Shown here: positions 25,270 through 33,320 of the stretch, in pieces
Position numbering within the stretch: the stretch's first letter is position 1
Layout of the letters: each line of letters opens with the position of its first letter
Source: Hyphomicrobiaceae bacterium
GTDB lineage: Bacteria; Pseudomonadota; Alphaproteobacteria; Rhizobiales; Hyphomicrobiaceae
DNA length: 41,180 bases
NCBI GenBank assembly: GCA_025359165.1
Contig: JANYHG010000246.1
Location: forward strand, 1 to 41,180
Direction of reading: 5' to 3'
Made by a program: the position numbers and the translations under genes
The notes under the pieces: model-generated
What the model saw: only the letters and a program-made list of their open reading frames with translations
Databases searched by the model: none
Told to the model about the DNA's origin: nothing

Positions 25270-25289
25270 GCTTGCCGTCGTTTGCCGTC
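25270..25289 (-). promoter_or_regulatory. Direct repeat upstream of the alpha-2-macroglobulin gene
   Basis: On the minus strand GACGGCAAAC is followed immediately by GACGGCAAGC, one DNA turn apart, about 120 nt upstream of the gene start. A TTGACG overlaps the first copy and GATAAT follows 19 nt later, so it could also be part of a poorly spaced promoter. Evidence is limited to the repeat itself. Confidence 0.25.
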
Positions 25290-25324
25290 AAGTTATCTCC
25301 GTGGCGTCCCGTGGCGTGCAACGC

Positions 25325-25354
25325 AAAAAGGGCGACGTCGCGTGACGTCGCCCT
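25325..25354 (-). terminator. Intrinsic terminator after the PLD-like gene
   Basis: On the minus strand an 11-bp perfect stem (AGGGCGACGTC with GACGTCGCCCT, 25329-25339 and 25344-25354) closes a 4-nt loop. It runs straight into TTTTT (25329-25325). It begins about 25 nt after the stop at 25379. Confidence 0.88.
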
Positions 25355-25378
25355 CGATGTTTTAATTCGTCGTTCGGT

Positions 25379-25999
25379 TCAGTGGGGCGAGGAGGCGAGC
25401 GGGCCAGCGTTGTCGTCGCGAGGGGCGAGGGCTGCGAGGCCGACGTCGGTGGATTTTTCTGCAACCGCTGCCGTCGTCGGTGCTTTCGGGGTGCGGATCA
25501 ACAAGGGCACGCTGGCGAGCCATAGGCGCTCGAACGACAGAGAAATCGTCGTCGCGGTGGTGGCGCTGTCGTTGACGAACTGTTCGTAGGCATCGCGGCG
25601 TGACGGATCACGACGCATGCTGTCGCCGATCCAGCAGGTGCGGGGGCCGAGCACAAGTTGCTCATGAGCGTCTACCAGGCGAGGGTTTTTGGCCCAACGC
25701 AGGTGGCGATCGAAAGCGATTTCCGGTCCGGTGACCGACCAGCCGGCGGGCGTTTTTTCCGGTTCGAGCTGGTTAAAAATGGCGCGCACCGAAATGCCAC
25801 GGCTGATGATCTCGGAGCCGAGTTCGGCAAGGGCGCGGGCAACCGGGCTCTCCGCCGAGCGAGCCATCAAGGTGATTTCAGTGGGTACGTTCTGGAGTGA
25901 AGGCATCAGAAAGAACGCTTGAATGAAGGTGCGTAGGGTTTGCATCTTGTCTTCACGCTTCACGACGCTGGGCAGAGGCGGCGGAGTCTTGATCTGCAT
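25379..25999 (-). CDS. Unknown protein resembling half of a phospholipase-D domain with a degenerate HKD motif
   Basis: I place the start at ATG 25999, with AGGGA about 10 nt upstream (206 aa); an in-frame TTG at 26041 has no usable ribosome site. I do not recognise a named family. Visible parts are a strand EITLMARSA (41-49), a helix SPVARALAELGSEIISRG, a strand ISVRAIF (69-75) and the segment AHEQLVLGPRTCWIGDSMRR (111-130). The order strand, helix, rGI.VR strand, then H-x-x-LVLG...W-I-G-D-S, parallels one half of a PLD-superfamily domain. Here HxK(x4)D reads H112, Q114, P119, so catalysis is doubtful. There is no signal peptide, and the last 40 residues look disordered. It is flanked by two strong terminators, hence a separate transcription unit downstream of the 906-aa membrane protein gene. 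Confidence 0.65.
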   Translation of the reverse strand: MQIKTPPPLPSVVKREDKMQTLRTFIQAFFLMPSLQNVPTEITLMARSAESPVARALAELGSEIISRGISVRAIFNQLEPEKTPAGWSVTGPEIAFDRHLRWAKNPRLVDAHEQLVLGPRTCWIGDSMRRDPSRRDAYEQFVNDSATTATTISLSFERLWLASVPLLIRTPKAPTTAAVAEKSTDVGLAALAPRDDNAGPLASSPH

Positions 26000-26082
26000 A
26001 AAAAGACGTTCCCTGATTTCTGCAATCGCCGCAGCGGTCAAACCCTTGGAACCGAGGCGGCGAACGCTCGTGTTGTGGGTTC

Positions 26083-26088
26083 AGTATA
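26083..26088 (-). promoter_or_regulatory. Candidate -10 element for the PLD-like gene
   Basis: TATACT on the minus strand lies between the upstream terminator and the gene, about 85 nt before ATG 25999. The -35 region is poor, overlapping the T-rich end of the upstream terminator. Confidence 0.35.
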
Positions 26089-26104
26089 GCGCCCATTGCG
26101 GTTT

Positions 26105-26150
26105 AAAAAGGATGAAGCCCCGTTCCATCTTGCGACGAAACGGGGCTTCA
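26105..26150 (-). terminator. Intrinsic terminator after the 906-aa membrane protein gene
   Basis: A 12-bp perfect stem (TGAAGCCCCGTT at 26113-26124 with AACGGGGCTTCA at 26139-26150) has a 14-nt loop. On the minus strand it is followed by TCC and then TTTTT (26109-26105). It starts 25 nt after the stop at 26176. Confidence 0.85.
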
Positions 26151-26175
26151 AAATGTGAGGCCAGAACTTTTTTAT

Positions 26176-28896
26176 TTATGATCGCTGACGATTGAGACCG
26201 AAGCGCTGTGCCATCGTAGCGACGTCCTGGAAATCGGCGACGGTCTCGGTTTTCTTGTCCCAGGCGGCCGCGAAGGGTGGTTCGTCGCCGCGTAGAACGG
26301 CGGCCTGTTCGCGTTCGAGCGCCACCGTGTCGATGGTGTCGAACACGGCTTTCGTTTCGGTTGGGGCCGGCAGTTGTTCGAGGTCGAGCACCGACCCTGT
26401 CAAAGACGTCTGCGCGGTGGCTGCGGCGATCGCCGCAGTCAGGCTGACCGGAAGTTCATCCTGATCGAGACGGACCGTGAAGCTGCGTTCCTTGAACTCG
26501 AACGAGCGGCGACCGTCGGCCGTGGCTGCAACACTGACATCGCCCATGTTGTTTGCATGGTCAGGTGACGTTGCCGCATCGATCGCGGCCTCGAAAGTTG
26601 CGGTATTGTTGTTGGCGGCGGCCGAGGCCGCCACCGCGGCAGCGGCCGAGGCCGCCGTCGCAGTGGCGGCAAGTTCGACATCTGCCTCGATGGGCGCGCG
26701 CGTGTTCGGCGACACTGGGGAACGCTGACGTAACGGTCGCGGTTCGAATGCCGACAGCGGCTCCGGCATGGCGTGACGGGTGAACGACGCGCTGCGGTTG
26801 CTATTGCCTGCTGGTGCGGGCGGTGGCGGTGGGGCAACGGGACGGCCGGACTGGCTGTTGCCGGGACGGGGGACGCCTGGGGCAAAGGCGGATGCTGCCG
26901 AGGCCGAGGTTGCAAGAGGGTCGTGCCGGAAGTCCTGTTCAGCCGATGCGAGTGCTGCCGAGCGGGCCATTGCCGCCATGGCTGCGGCGGATGCTGCATG
27001 GGCCTGCACGTCGGCCGAGCGCAGATCCTGCTGATTGGAACCGTTGCGGGTGAATTCGGGGGTGTGGCGGGTGAACACGTCGTTTTCGACGCGGCGCGTT
27101 TTCTTCTCGGTCTCGACGCGCTTGGCCGCACCCATGATGGCCCCAAGGATCATTTCCTGCCAGGCGCCGTCCTTGAATTTGTAGAGACGGAAGGCTTCGG
27201 CGTGGGCGAACTTCGATCCTTGTGCCCACAACTTCTTCTGGATGCGCGAGGTCGGGATGAGCGGCATCATCACGCGGCTGAACAGGCGCTCCTGTTCGAA
27301 GCTGGTGAAGAAATTGCCCAATAGATGCGCCTCCTGTTGCAGGGCTTCGACGTCGGCGGGTCCGTAGGAATTGGGACGACGCCGATCGACGGAATAGGGA
27401 GCGATCAGCGGAATGGCTGCGTAATAGTCGCCGTTGAAGTCGAAGACGACGTGACGGAAGATCTCGAAGTTTTCGCGGATCTGGCGATCGCGGTGGATTT
27501 CGTTGAAGCGCGACAGGATCTGAATGACAGGGCCGCGCTCGGCCTCCTTCATTTTTGGCACGAGGCCCTGCATCCGGCTCTTGGTTTTGCCCATCGATAC
27601 GAGGAGCAGACACAAGTCGACAAACACGGCGATGGCCAAGGGCACGTAATCGCGCTTGGAAAGACCGCCTTGGCCCACCTGCTCGACGACGGGCGCGGGG
27701 ACACGACCGCCTGCTGAGGCTTCCACCTGAGACATGGCTTTCTTCTGCAACTCGCGCAGCTCATCGGACGACGGCGGAAGTTTGAACGACAGTAAGCCAT
27801 AGAACGTCGCGGTGAGGCGGCGGAACGCCTCGATGGTGGCATCCGAACCTTCGACCGTCGTGATCTTCGGTTTTTCGAGCATGGGAAGCGCATCGATGGA
27901 GGCGACGACGGAACGTATCATGGTCGACAGTTGCTGGTCGGGACAGGCGTAGGGTTTGCCTTGCGTATCGACGAACTGGCTCTTGTCGGCACGCTCGGCC
28001 AACTCGGTGCGGATCTGCTTGAGCTGGGGATCGCCGCGAAACGCATTGAAGTTCGTGACCGTGCCATCGAGCTTGCGGTTCATCGTTTTCATGAACTCGT
28101 TGCGGGTGCCTTGCTTGTCGATGATGGATCGATCGTCCTGGACGATCTTCTGCAAATCGGCCTCGATCAGCCCCATGTCGTCCTTGACCTGACCGATGCG
28201 GCTTTTGACGAAGTCCGACGCGAACGTGAACCGTCCGGCGTCGTCATCGCGGAGTTTGCGGCGGGGGCCGTCACCGGGCTTGGAGTTGGGGCAGGACGTG
28301 CCAGCGGTGCGTTCGACTTCGGCTTTGGATTGCGACATGTCCTTGAGACGGACGAGCGTGGTCTGCAGGCTTTCTAATCGCGATGCGGCGGTCTGGAGCG
28401 GGGCCTGCACGGAGGCGATGGCGGTTTCGGCGCCGCGTGTGCCCTCGCCGCGACTTTCGAGGACTTTCCAGTAGAAACCGAAGCCGAAGCCGATGGAAAT
28501 AATAGTCAGGAAAAGGTAGCCGCCAGCGTAAGCGAGTTTGGAAAAAAAGCCGACCGGCTGAAACAACTGATCGAGCAACCAGACGACCATGGTCATCAGC
28601 ATGCCCACCGAGAAGCCGATGATGATCTTATGCAGAATCGGCAGATCGCCGATATTGGCCTCTATCAATTCGAGCATGCCGACGTAGGTCGCGACCCACG
28701 ACAGAATGGCAAGGCCGGCAACCAAGAATGCTTTTTTATAGTCGCGTGGCGGTTTTTGCTCCGATGTCTCGTCCCAGGCGGTCAAGCCGAAGTCGGGAGC
28801 CTCGCCGCCGCCGTTGCCAGCGCCGCCGCCGTTGTTGGATCCACCGTTAGAGCCGCCACCAGAGCCGCCGCCGCGTGAAAACCTACGATCCGACAT
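26176..28896 (-). CDS. Large four-helix membrane protein of unknown function
   Basis: This 906-aa protein is not recognised. Residues 1-33 are almost all Gly/Ser/Asn. Three membrane helices lie at about 56-77, 88-111 and 121-144. A large helical, coiled-coil-like domain (145-416) follows with only two cysteines (C202, C318), then a fourth helix at about 417-436. With an inside N-terminus the 145-416 domain is periplasmic and the Cys pair could form a disulfide. After helix 4 comes a compact charged region (about 440-610; GPVIQILSRFNEIHRDRQIR, GDYYAAIPLIAPYSVDRRRP). The last 300 residues are low-complexity Ala/Pro with a more conserved-looking end (REQAAVLRGDEPPFAAAWDKK). The layout resembles DUF4407-type proteins, but I cannot assert homology. 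It is its own transcription unit. Confidence 0.75.
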   Translation of the reverse strand: MSDRRFSRGGGSGGGSNGGSNNGGGAGNGGGEAPDFGLTAWDETSEQKPPRDYKKAFLVAGLAILSWVATYVGMLELIEANIGDLPILHKIIIGFSVGMLMTMVVWLLDQLFQPVGFFSKLAYAGGYLFLTIISIGFGFGFYWKVLESRGEGTRGAETAIASVQAPLQTAASRLESLQTTLVRLKDMSQSKAEVERTAGTSCPNSKPGDGPRRKLRDDDAGRFTFASDFVKSRIGQVKDDMGLIEADLQKIVQDDRSIIDKQGTRNEFMKTMNRKLDGTVTNFNAFRGDPQLKQIRTELAERADKSQFVDTQGKPYACPDQQLSTMIRSVVASIDALPMLEKPKITTVEGSDATIEAFRRLTATFYGLLSFKLPPSSDELRELQKKAMSQVEASAGGRVPAPVVEQVGQGGLSKRDYVPLAIAVFVDLCLLLVSMGKTKSRMQGLVPKMKEAERGPVIQILSRFNEIHRDRQIRENFEIFRHVVFDFNGDYYAAIPLIAPYSVDRRRPNSYGPADVEALQQEAHLLGNFFTSFEQERLFSRVMMPLIPTSRIQKKLWAQGSKFAHAEAFRLYKFKDGAWQEMILGAIMGAAKRVETEKKTRRVENDVFTRHTPEFTRNGSNQQDLRSADVQAHAASAAAMAAMARSAALASAEQDFRHDPLATSASAASAFAPGVPRPGNSQSGRPVAPPPPPAPAGNSNRSASFTRHAMPEPLSAFEPRPLRQRSPVSPNTRAPIEADVELAATATAASAAAAVAASAAANNNTATFEAAIDAATSPDHANNMGDVSVAATADGRRSFEFKERSFTVRLDQDELPVSLTAAIAAATAQTSLTGSVLDLEQLPAPTETKAVFDTIDTVALEREQAAVLRGDEPPFAAAWDKKTETVADFQDVATMAQRFGLNRQRS

Positions 28897-29419
28897 GTGC
28901 CATCTTCTTTCGGTCTGTCATCGCCACTAACGCCGTAACGGGCGTGCGACGTTGTTGCGGAAGCAGCGGCGCTCGATGGCAGCCATTCTTGCCTGGCGAC
29001 ACGTCTTTGCGGGGAGACCTCGGATCTTGCTCGCAGCCCGATAATCACTTCCGCGATCATCGAAGCTAATGCTCGATGACGTCGATACTCAGACGACATC
29101 GTGGCGGTGCCGCAGCATCGAAGGTCTTTCGACGCGCGCAAATCGGTGTGTTTTAGCTGGCATTCACACGACGGCACAGGAACGCCACAATTGCCAAAGG
29201 GCGCGGACGCATGTCTCGTGCACGACGCTTGCGTGATTTTTTCGATTTGGTGTATGGTATCCCAATATTCGGGTCTCGATGAGACGACCTCGGGCGCGAA
29301 GGGTTTTGCCGTACGCCGCGCAATGTTTCCTACAATCGTATTCCAGACATTCGAGAGACGCGGACTGGGCCAAAAGAGCCTTGCCGTGACGAGGAAACGT
29401 GACGTAACGGAGGGACAGG
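28897..29419. other. Divergent intergenic region (523 nt) between the 906-aa gene and the OFA transporter gene
   Basis: No gene is supported. It must hold promoters for both flanking genes. Visible structures are an inverted repeat TCATCGA-N9-TCGATGA (29057-29079) and the TGG-N4-CCA operator-like site at 29253-29264, which sits inside TTGG-N11-CCAA (29247-29265). A TTGCGT (29229-29234) placed 18 nt before TATGGT (29253-29258) could be the transporter promoter, in which case the operator covers its -10. Confidence 0.5.
29253..29264. promoter_or_regulatory. Candidate operator upstream of the OFA transporter gene
   Basis: TATGGTATCCCA lies 155 nt before the transporter ATG. Eleven of twelve bases match TATGGTATGCCA upstream of the formate dehydrogenase locus (30981-30992). 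The core TGGTATNCCA resembles boxes of FadR-subfamily GntR regulators such as UxuR (TTGGTATACCAA). Confidence 0.5.
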
Positions 29420-30865
29420 ATGGCGTCTGAAGCAGTGGGCTCGAGCCCAGCTCGCGCGAGCGAAGGTTATCGTTGGCTGCAATTGACCATCGGCGTGGTC
29501 GCCATGGTCATGATCGCCAACTACCAGTACGGCTGGACGTTCTTCGTCCCAGAAATACAAAAGAAATTCGGCTGGGATCGGGCGTCGATCCAGATCGCCT
29601 TCACGCTGTTCGTACTGTTCGAGACCTGGTTGGTGCCCATCGAAGGCTGGTTCGTCGACAAATACGGTCCACGGGTCGTGATCTTCATCGGCGGTCTCCT
29701 TTGCGGGCTTGGCTGGTGGATGACCTCGCGCGCCACGTCACTCGGCGGCATCGACGGTTACTACTCGGCCATGGTGATCTGCGGCATCGGTGCCGGCGGC
29801 GTCTACGGAACGTGTATCGGTAACGCCTTAAAATGGTTCCCGGACAAGCGAGGACTTGCTTCGGGCATCACGGCGGCCGGCTTCGGTGCGGGATCGGCGC
29901 TGACGGTCAGCCCGATTCAGAACATGATTCAGTCGAGTGGTTTCCAGGACACGTTCCTGTATTTTGGCATCGGCCAGGGCATCATCATCTGCCTGCTGGC
30001 GTTCCTGATTGCGGCACCTAGGGGTGGTCAGGTTCCGGCTGCCACCAACAACGCCAACGTCATCCAGACGCGGCGGCAGTATGCGCCCAACGAACTCATT
30101 GGCGGCAACGGCTACTGGATCGCAGCCTCGCTGCTGGCTCTCGTCGTCGGTCTGGGCATGTGGCAGACGGGCCAGCTGTTCTACTTCCCGCTGGTGCTTG
30201 CTGGCATTATCTTCGTCATCGGTGGCGGCATTGTCATATCTCAAGGCCAGCCTGTCTTCACGCTCATGTATTTCATGTTCGTGATCGTCGGTGCGGGCGG
30301 CTTGATGGTGACCGCCAATCTGTCGCCGATCGCCAAGGATCTCAAAATCGACGCCGTGCCGGTCACGTTGCTTGCCTGGACCATGCCGGCGTTGACGTTC
30401 GCTGCCACAATCGACCGCATTCTGAACGGCCTGACGCGTCCGTTCTTCGGCTGGATATCCGATAATATCGGCCGCGAGAACACGATGTTCATCGCGTTCC
30501 TGATGGAAGGTGTGGGCATCTACGCGCTGTATCTGCTGGGTTCCGATCCGATCTGGTTTGTGCTGCTGTCGGGCTTCGTGTTTTTTGCTTGGGGCGAGAT
30601 CTATTCGCTGTTCCCATCGACCTGCACGGATACCTTCGGATCGAAGTTCGCGGCGACCAATGCCGGCTTGCTGTACACCGCCAAAGGAACGGCGGCGCTG
30701 CTGGTGCCGTACGGCAATATGTTGCAGAAAACGACCGGCAGCTGGGACATCGTGTTCCTGATCGCGGCGGGTGCGAACATCCTTGCGGCGGTGCTCGCGC
30801 TGGTGGTCTTGAAGCCCTGGCGCGCGCGGGTTGTCGCTCGGGCATCCTCGACCGTTCCGGCCTGA
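29420..30865 (+). CDS. MFS transporter, oxalate/formate antiporter (OFA) family
   Basis: The start at ATG 29420 has a strong ribosome site (GGAGG at 29409-29413, 6 nt upstream). The 481-aa product has 12 predicted helices with the OFA features: NYQYGWTFFVPEIQKKFGW after helix 1, the loop DKYGPRVV, and GTCIGNALKWFPDKRGLASG in the first half. In the second half are DRILNGLTRPFFGWISDNIGRE and FFAWGEIYSLFPSTCTDTFG. OFA members exchange oxalate for formate (OxlT) or carry other small carboxylates. The formate dehydrogenase genes just downstream favour formate or oxalate as cargo. No oxalyl-CoA decarboxylase or formyl-CoA transferase is present, so growth on oxalate is not shown. Confidence 0.88.
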   Translation: MASEAVGSSPARASEGYRWLQLTIGVVAMVMIANYQYGWTFFVPEIQKKFGWDRASIQIAFTLFVLFETWLVPIEGWFVDKYGPRVVIFIGGLLCGLGWWMTSRATSLGGIDGYYSAMVICGIGAGGVYGTCIGNALKWFPDKRGLASGITAAGFGAGSALTVSPIQNMIQSSGFQDTFLYFGIGQGIIICLLAFLIAAPRGGQVPAATNNANVIQTRRQYAPNELIGGNGYWIAASLLALVVGLGMWQTGQLFYFPLVLAGIIFVIGGGIVISQGQPVFTLMYFMFVIVGAGGLMVTANLSPIAKDLKIDAVPVTLLAWTMPALTFAATIDRILNGLTRPFFGWISDNIGRENTMFIAFLMEGVGIYALYLLGSDPIWFVLLSGFVFFAWGEIYSLFPSTCTDTFGSKFAATNAGLLYTAKGTAALLVPYGNMLQKTTGSWDIVFLIAAGANILAAVLALVVLKPWRARVVARASSTVPA

Positions 30866-30974
30866 CGCCAGAGTTCATGGCTGGGGGTAGGGACCTCCGC
30901 CTGCGGTTGCGGGCGGATACCGCATTTGTTGTGCGCTCCCGCACTGCGGATGTACTCGACACCTATCACCTCAA

Positions 30975-30993
30975 ATGGCATATGGTATGCCAT
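30975..30993. promoter_or_regulatory. Perfect 19-bp palindrome upstream of the formate dehydrogenase locus
   Basis: ATGGCATA and TATGCCAT flank a 3-nt centre (TGG). It ends 62 nt before the ATG of the beta-subunit gene. It includes TATGGTATGCCA, which recurs with one change upstream of the transporter gene. This is the best operator candidate in the window. Confidence 0.6.
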
Positions 30994-31055
30994 GCTCGGG
31001 CGCGCTGTTAAATATGGCAATGCTTCGCTGACCTTGGTCTTATAGGGCTTATAGA

Positions 31056-32777
31056 ATGTCGAAGTCTGCTGCCGACCATGGTGCCCGCGCACCCAAAGCC
31101 GGCCGGTCCGTGCATCCGGGTGCGGGCCGCCGCAAAGCTCCCTTGTATCCGAAGGGGCGCGTGCTGCGGGAGGCCGACGTCGAGGCCGTGCGCACATTGA
31201 TCGGCGCCGGGCCTTACGAGCGCGCGTTGCTGATCGAATATCTGCACAAGATTCAAGATGCGGAGCAGTGTCTGCCAGCCAGCCACATGCACGGTCTGGC
31301 GGAACTGATGCGGCTGCCCATGGCCGAGGTGTACGAAGTTGCGACGTTTTACGCGCACTTCGACGTGGTCATGGACGGCGAGCCGCGTCCTGCCAAGATC
31401 ACGATCCGGGTGTGCGATTCGCTGTCGTGCATGCTGGCGGGGTCGGCGGCGCTGCAAATGGCACTCGAAAGCGAGAAACTGGCCGACGTTCGCGTTGTGC
31501 GAGCACCCTGCATCGGCTCGTGCGATACGGCGCCAGCCATCGAGGTCGGTCACCATCACATCGATCATGCCACCGTCGCGAAGGCGAAAGCGGCCGTCGC
31601 TGGCGGGCATACGCATGCCGATATTCCTGCATATGCCGATCACGCCCGGTACGTGCAATCTGGTGGCTACACGATTTTGCGGCAGTGTCTTAGCGGCGCG
31701 CTGCAGCCCGAGGGTGTTATAACGACACTCTCCGATGGCGGGCTGCGCGGGCTCGGCGGGGCGGGCTTTCCGACGGGCCGGAAGTGGTCGTTGGTGCGGG
31801 CCGAAAAGGGGCCGCGTGTGATGGCCGTCAACGGCGACGAGGGTGAGCCTGGCACATTTAAAGACCGCCATTATCTCGAGAAGAATCCGCATCCGTTTCT
31901 CGAGGGCCTGCTGATCGCCGCCTGGGCGGTCGAGGCCACCGACGTCTACATCTATATGCGCGATGAATATCCGGCGGTGATCGAAATCCTGCGCCGCGAA
32001 CTGAGCAAGTTAGAGGTGGCCGGGTTGACCAAGCACACCACGGTCCACATCCGTCGCGGCGCGGGCGCTTACATCTGCGGCGAAGAAAGCGCGATGATCG
32101 AGAGCATCGAGGGCAAGCGCGGCCTGCCACGGCATCGGCCGCCGTATGTGGCGCAGGTCGGATTGTTCGGCCGTCCCACCCTCGTCAACAACATCGAGAC
32201 GCTCTACTGGATTCCACAGATCCTCGACAAGGGTCCGGCCTGGTTCGCCGAGCAGGGCCGCAACGGTGCCAAGGGCAATCGTTCGTATTCCGTCTCGGGC
32301 CGCGTGAAGAAACCGGGCGTGGTGCTCGCCGCTGCCGGATCGACGGCGCGCGAATTGATCGATCTGTGCGGCGGCATGCAGGACGGCCATCACATCAAGG
32401 GCTATCTGCCGGGCGGCGCGTCCGGTGGTATCCTGCCTGCGCATATGATCGACATACCACTCGATTTCGGCACCCTGGAAAAACACGGCGCTTTCGTCGG
32501 CTCTCATGCGGTTGTCATTCTGTCTGACAGGGACGACATGAAGGCGGTGGCGCTCAACCTGATGCGCTTCTTCGAGGACGAGAGCTGCGGTCAGTGCACG
32601 CCCTGCCGTAACGGGACCGAGAAAGCCGTCAAGATGATGCAGTCGGCCAACTGGAACCTCGATGTGCTCGCCGATCTTGCGCAGGTCATGGCGGATGCCT
32701 CCATCTGCGGTCTTGGCCAGGCCGCCGCAAACCCGATGAAATCCGTCATCAAGTATTTTCCGGAGGATCTCAGGTGA
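31056..32777 (+). CDS. NAD-dependent formate dehydrogenase beta subunit, fused NuoE-NuoF type
   Basis: The 573-aa product joins a NuoE-like thioredoxin-fold [2Fe-2S] domain (C120, C125, C152, C156) to a NuoF-like domain. The latter has the FMN loop GLRGLGGAGFPTGRKW, the NADH-binding GDEGEPGTFKDR and a [4Fe-4S] site at C511, C514, C517 and C551. It passes electrons from the catalytic subunit to NAD+ through FMN. In many bacteria these domains are two proteins (FdsG and FdsB); the single-chain form matches the roughly 572-residue beta subunit of Methylobacterium Fdh1. The start has AGGG 8 nt upstream. A direct repeat CTTATAG occurs twice just before the ATG. Its stop overlaps the cupin start. 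Confidence 0.93.
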   Translation: MSKSAADHGARAPKAGRSVHPGAGRRKAPLYPKGRVLREADVEAVRTLIGAGPYERALLIEYLHKIQDAEQCLPASHMHGLAELMRLPMAEVYEVATFYAHFDVVMDGEPRPAKITIRVCDSLSCMLAGSAALQMALESEKLADVRVVRAPCIGSCDTAPAIEVGHHHIDHATVAKAKAAVAGGHTHADIPAYADHARYVQSGGYTILRQCLSGALQPEGVITTLSDGGLRGLGGAGFPTGRKWSLVRAEKGPRVMAVNGDEGEPGTFKDRHYLEKNPHPFLEGLLIAAWAVEATDVYIYMRDEYPAVIEILRRELSKLEVAGLTKHTTVHIRRGAGAYICGEESAMIESIEGKRGLPRHRPPYVAQVGLFGRPTLVNNIETLYWIPQILDKGPAWFAEQGRNGAKGNRSYSVSGRVKKPGVVLAAAGSTARELIDLCGGMQDGHHIKGYLPGGASGGILPAHMIDIPLDFGTLEKHGAFVGSHAVVILSDRDDMKAVALNLMRFFEDESCGQCTPCRNGTEKAVKMMQSANWNLDVLADLAQVMADASICGLGQAAANPMKSVIKYFPEDLR

Positions 32778-33061
32778 CCATCGCCGCTAAACCGACCGTC
32801 CAGATCGACAACGATCGCGTGCGCGTGACCGAGTGGCGGTTTGCGCCCGGCGCAGAGACGGGCTTTCATACCCATGGCATGGACTACGTCGTGGTGCCGC
32901 TCGGCGATGGCCGTCTGAAGCTGGTCGATGGGAAGGGCGTCGAGTCCTTCGCCGATCTCAAGCATGGCGTTTCCTATTCCCGCGCCACCGGCGTGCATCA
33001 CAACGTCATCAACGCCAACGCCTACGAATTCGCCTTCGTCGAAATCGAGCTGAAGGTTTAA
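32774..33061 (+). CDS. Small single-domain cupin
   Basis: GTG 32774 overlaps the preceding stop (GTGA), so translation is coupled to the beta subunit. The 95-aa protein is one cupin barrel: motif 1 PGAETGFHTHGMDYVVVPLG and motif 2 GVSYSRATGVHHNVIN. His residues in HTH and VHHN give a plausible metal site. It is not a known formate dehydrogenase subunit. A role in metal or cofactor handling is possible, or a small-molecule enzyme of the same regulon; neither is shown by sequence. Confidence 0.85.
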   Translation: MTIAAKPTVQIDNDRVRVTEWRFAPGAETGFHTHGMDYVVVPLGDGRLKLVDGKGVESFADLKHGVSYSRATGVHHNVINANAYEFAFVEIELKV

Positions 33062-33083
33062 GGAGCCACGCGAGGACGGCATC

Positions 33084-33320
33084 ATGACGATCATGCAGAT
33101 CCAAATTCCGGACGAGCTTAGAGAGGCCTTCGACAAGGCGTTCCCATCGGGAACGTTCGTGCCTGCGTTTGAAGAATGGATCAGGTCCGAAGTCGAGCGT
33201 CGAGTTATCGAGGGCCAGCGGCAGCACAATATACTTGAGGGTTTTCGCAAACTCCGGGAGACGTCTCCGGCGATTTCCAACGAGGAGATTCGCACGGTTC
33301 GTGACGAGTTGCGCTCGTGA
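33084..33320 (+). CDS. Probable antitoxin, VapB-like (ribbon-helix-helix type)
   Basis: The 78-aa product starts MTIMQIQIPDELREAFDKAF (a second start at 33093 removes three residues). A short strand IQIP followed by a helix is typical of ribbon-helix-helix antitoxins; the charged C-terminal half would wrap the toxin. The decisive evidence is context: its stop overlaps the GTG of a PIN-domain toxin gene by 4 nt. By eye the pair is more AT-rich than the flanking formate dehydrogenase genes, consistent with insertion. Confidence 0.75.
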   Translation: MTIMQIQIPDELREAFDKAFPSGTFVPAFEEWIRSEVERRVIEGQRQHNILEGFRKLRETSPAISNEEIRTVRDELRS

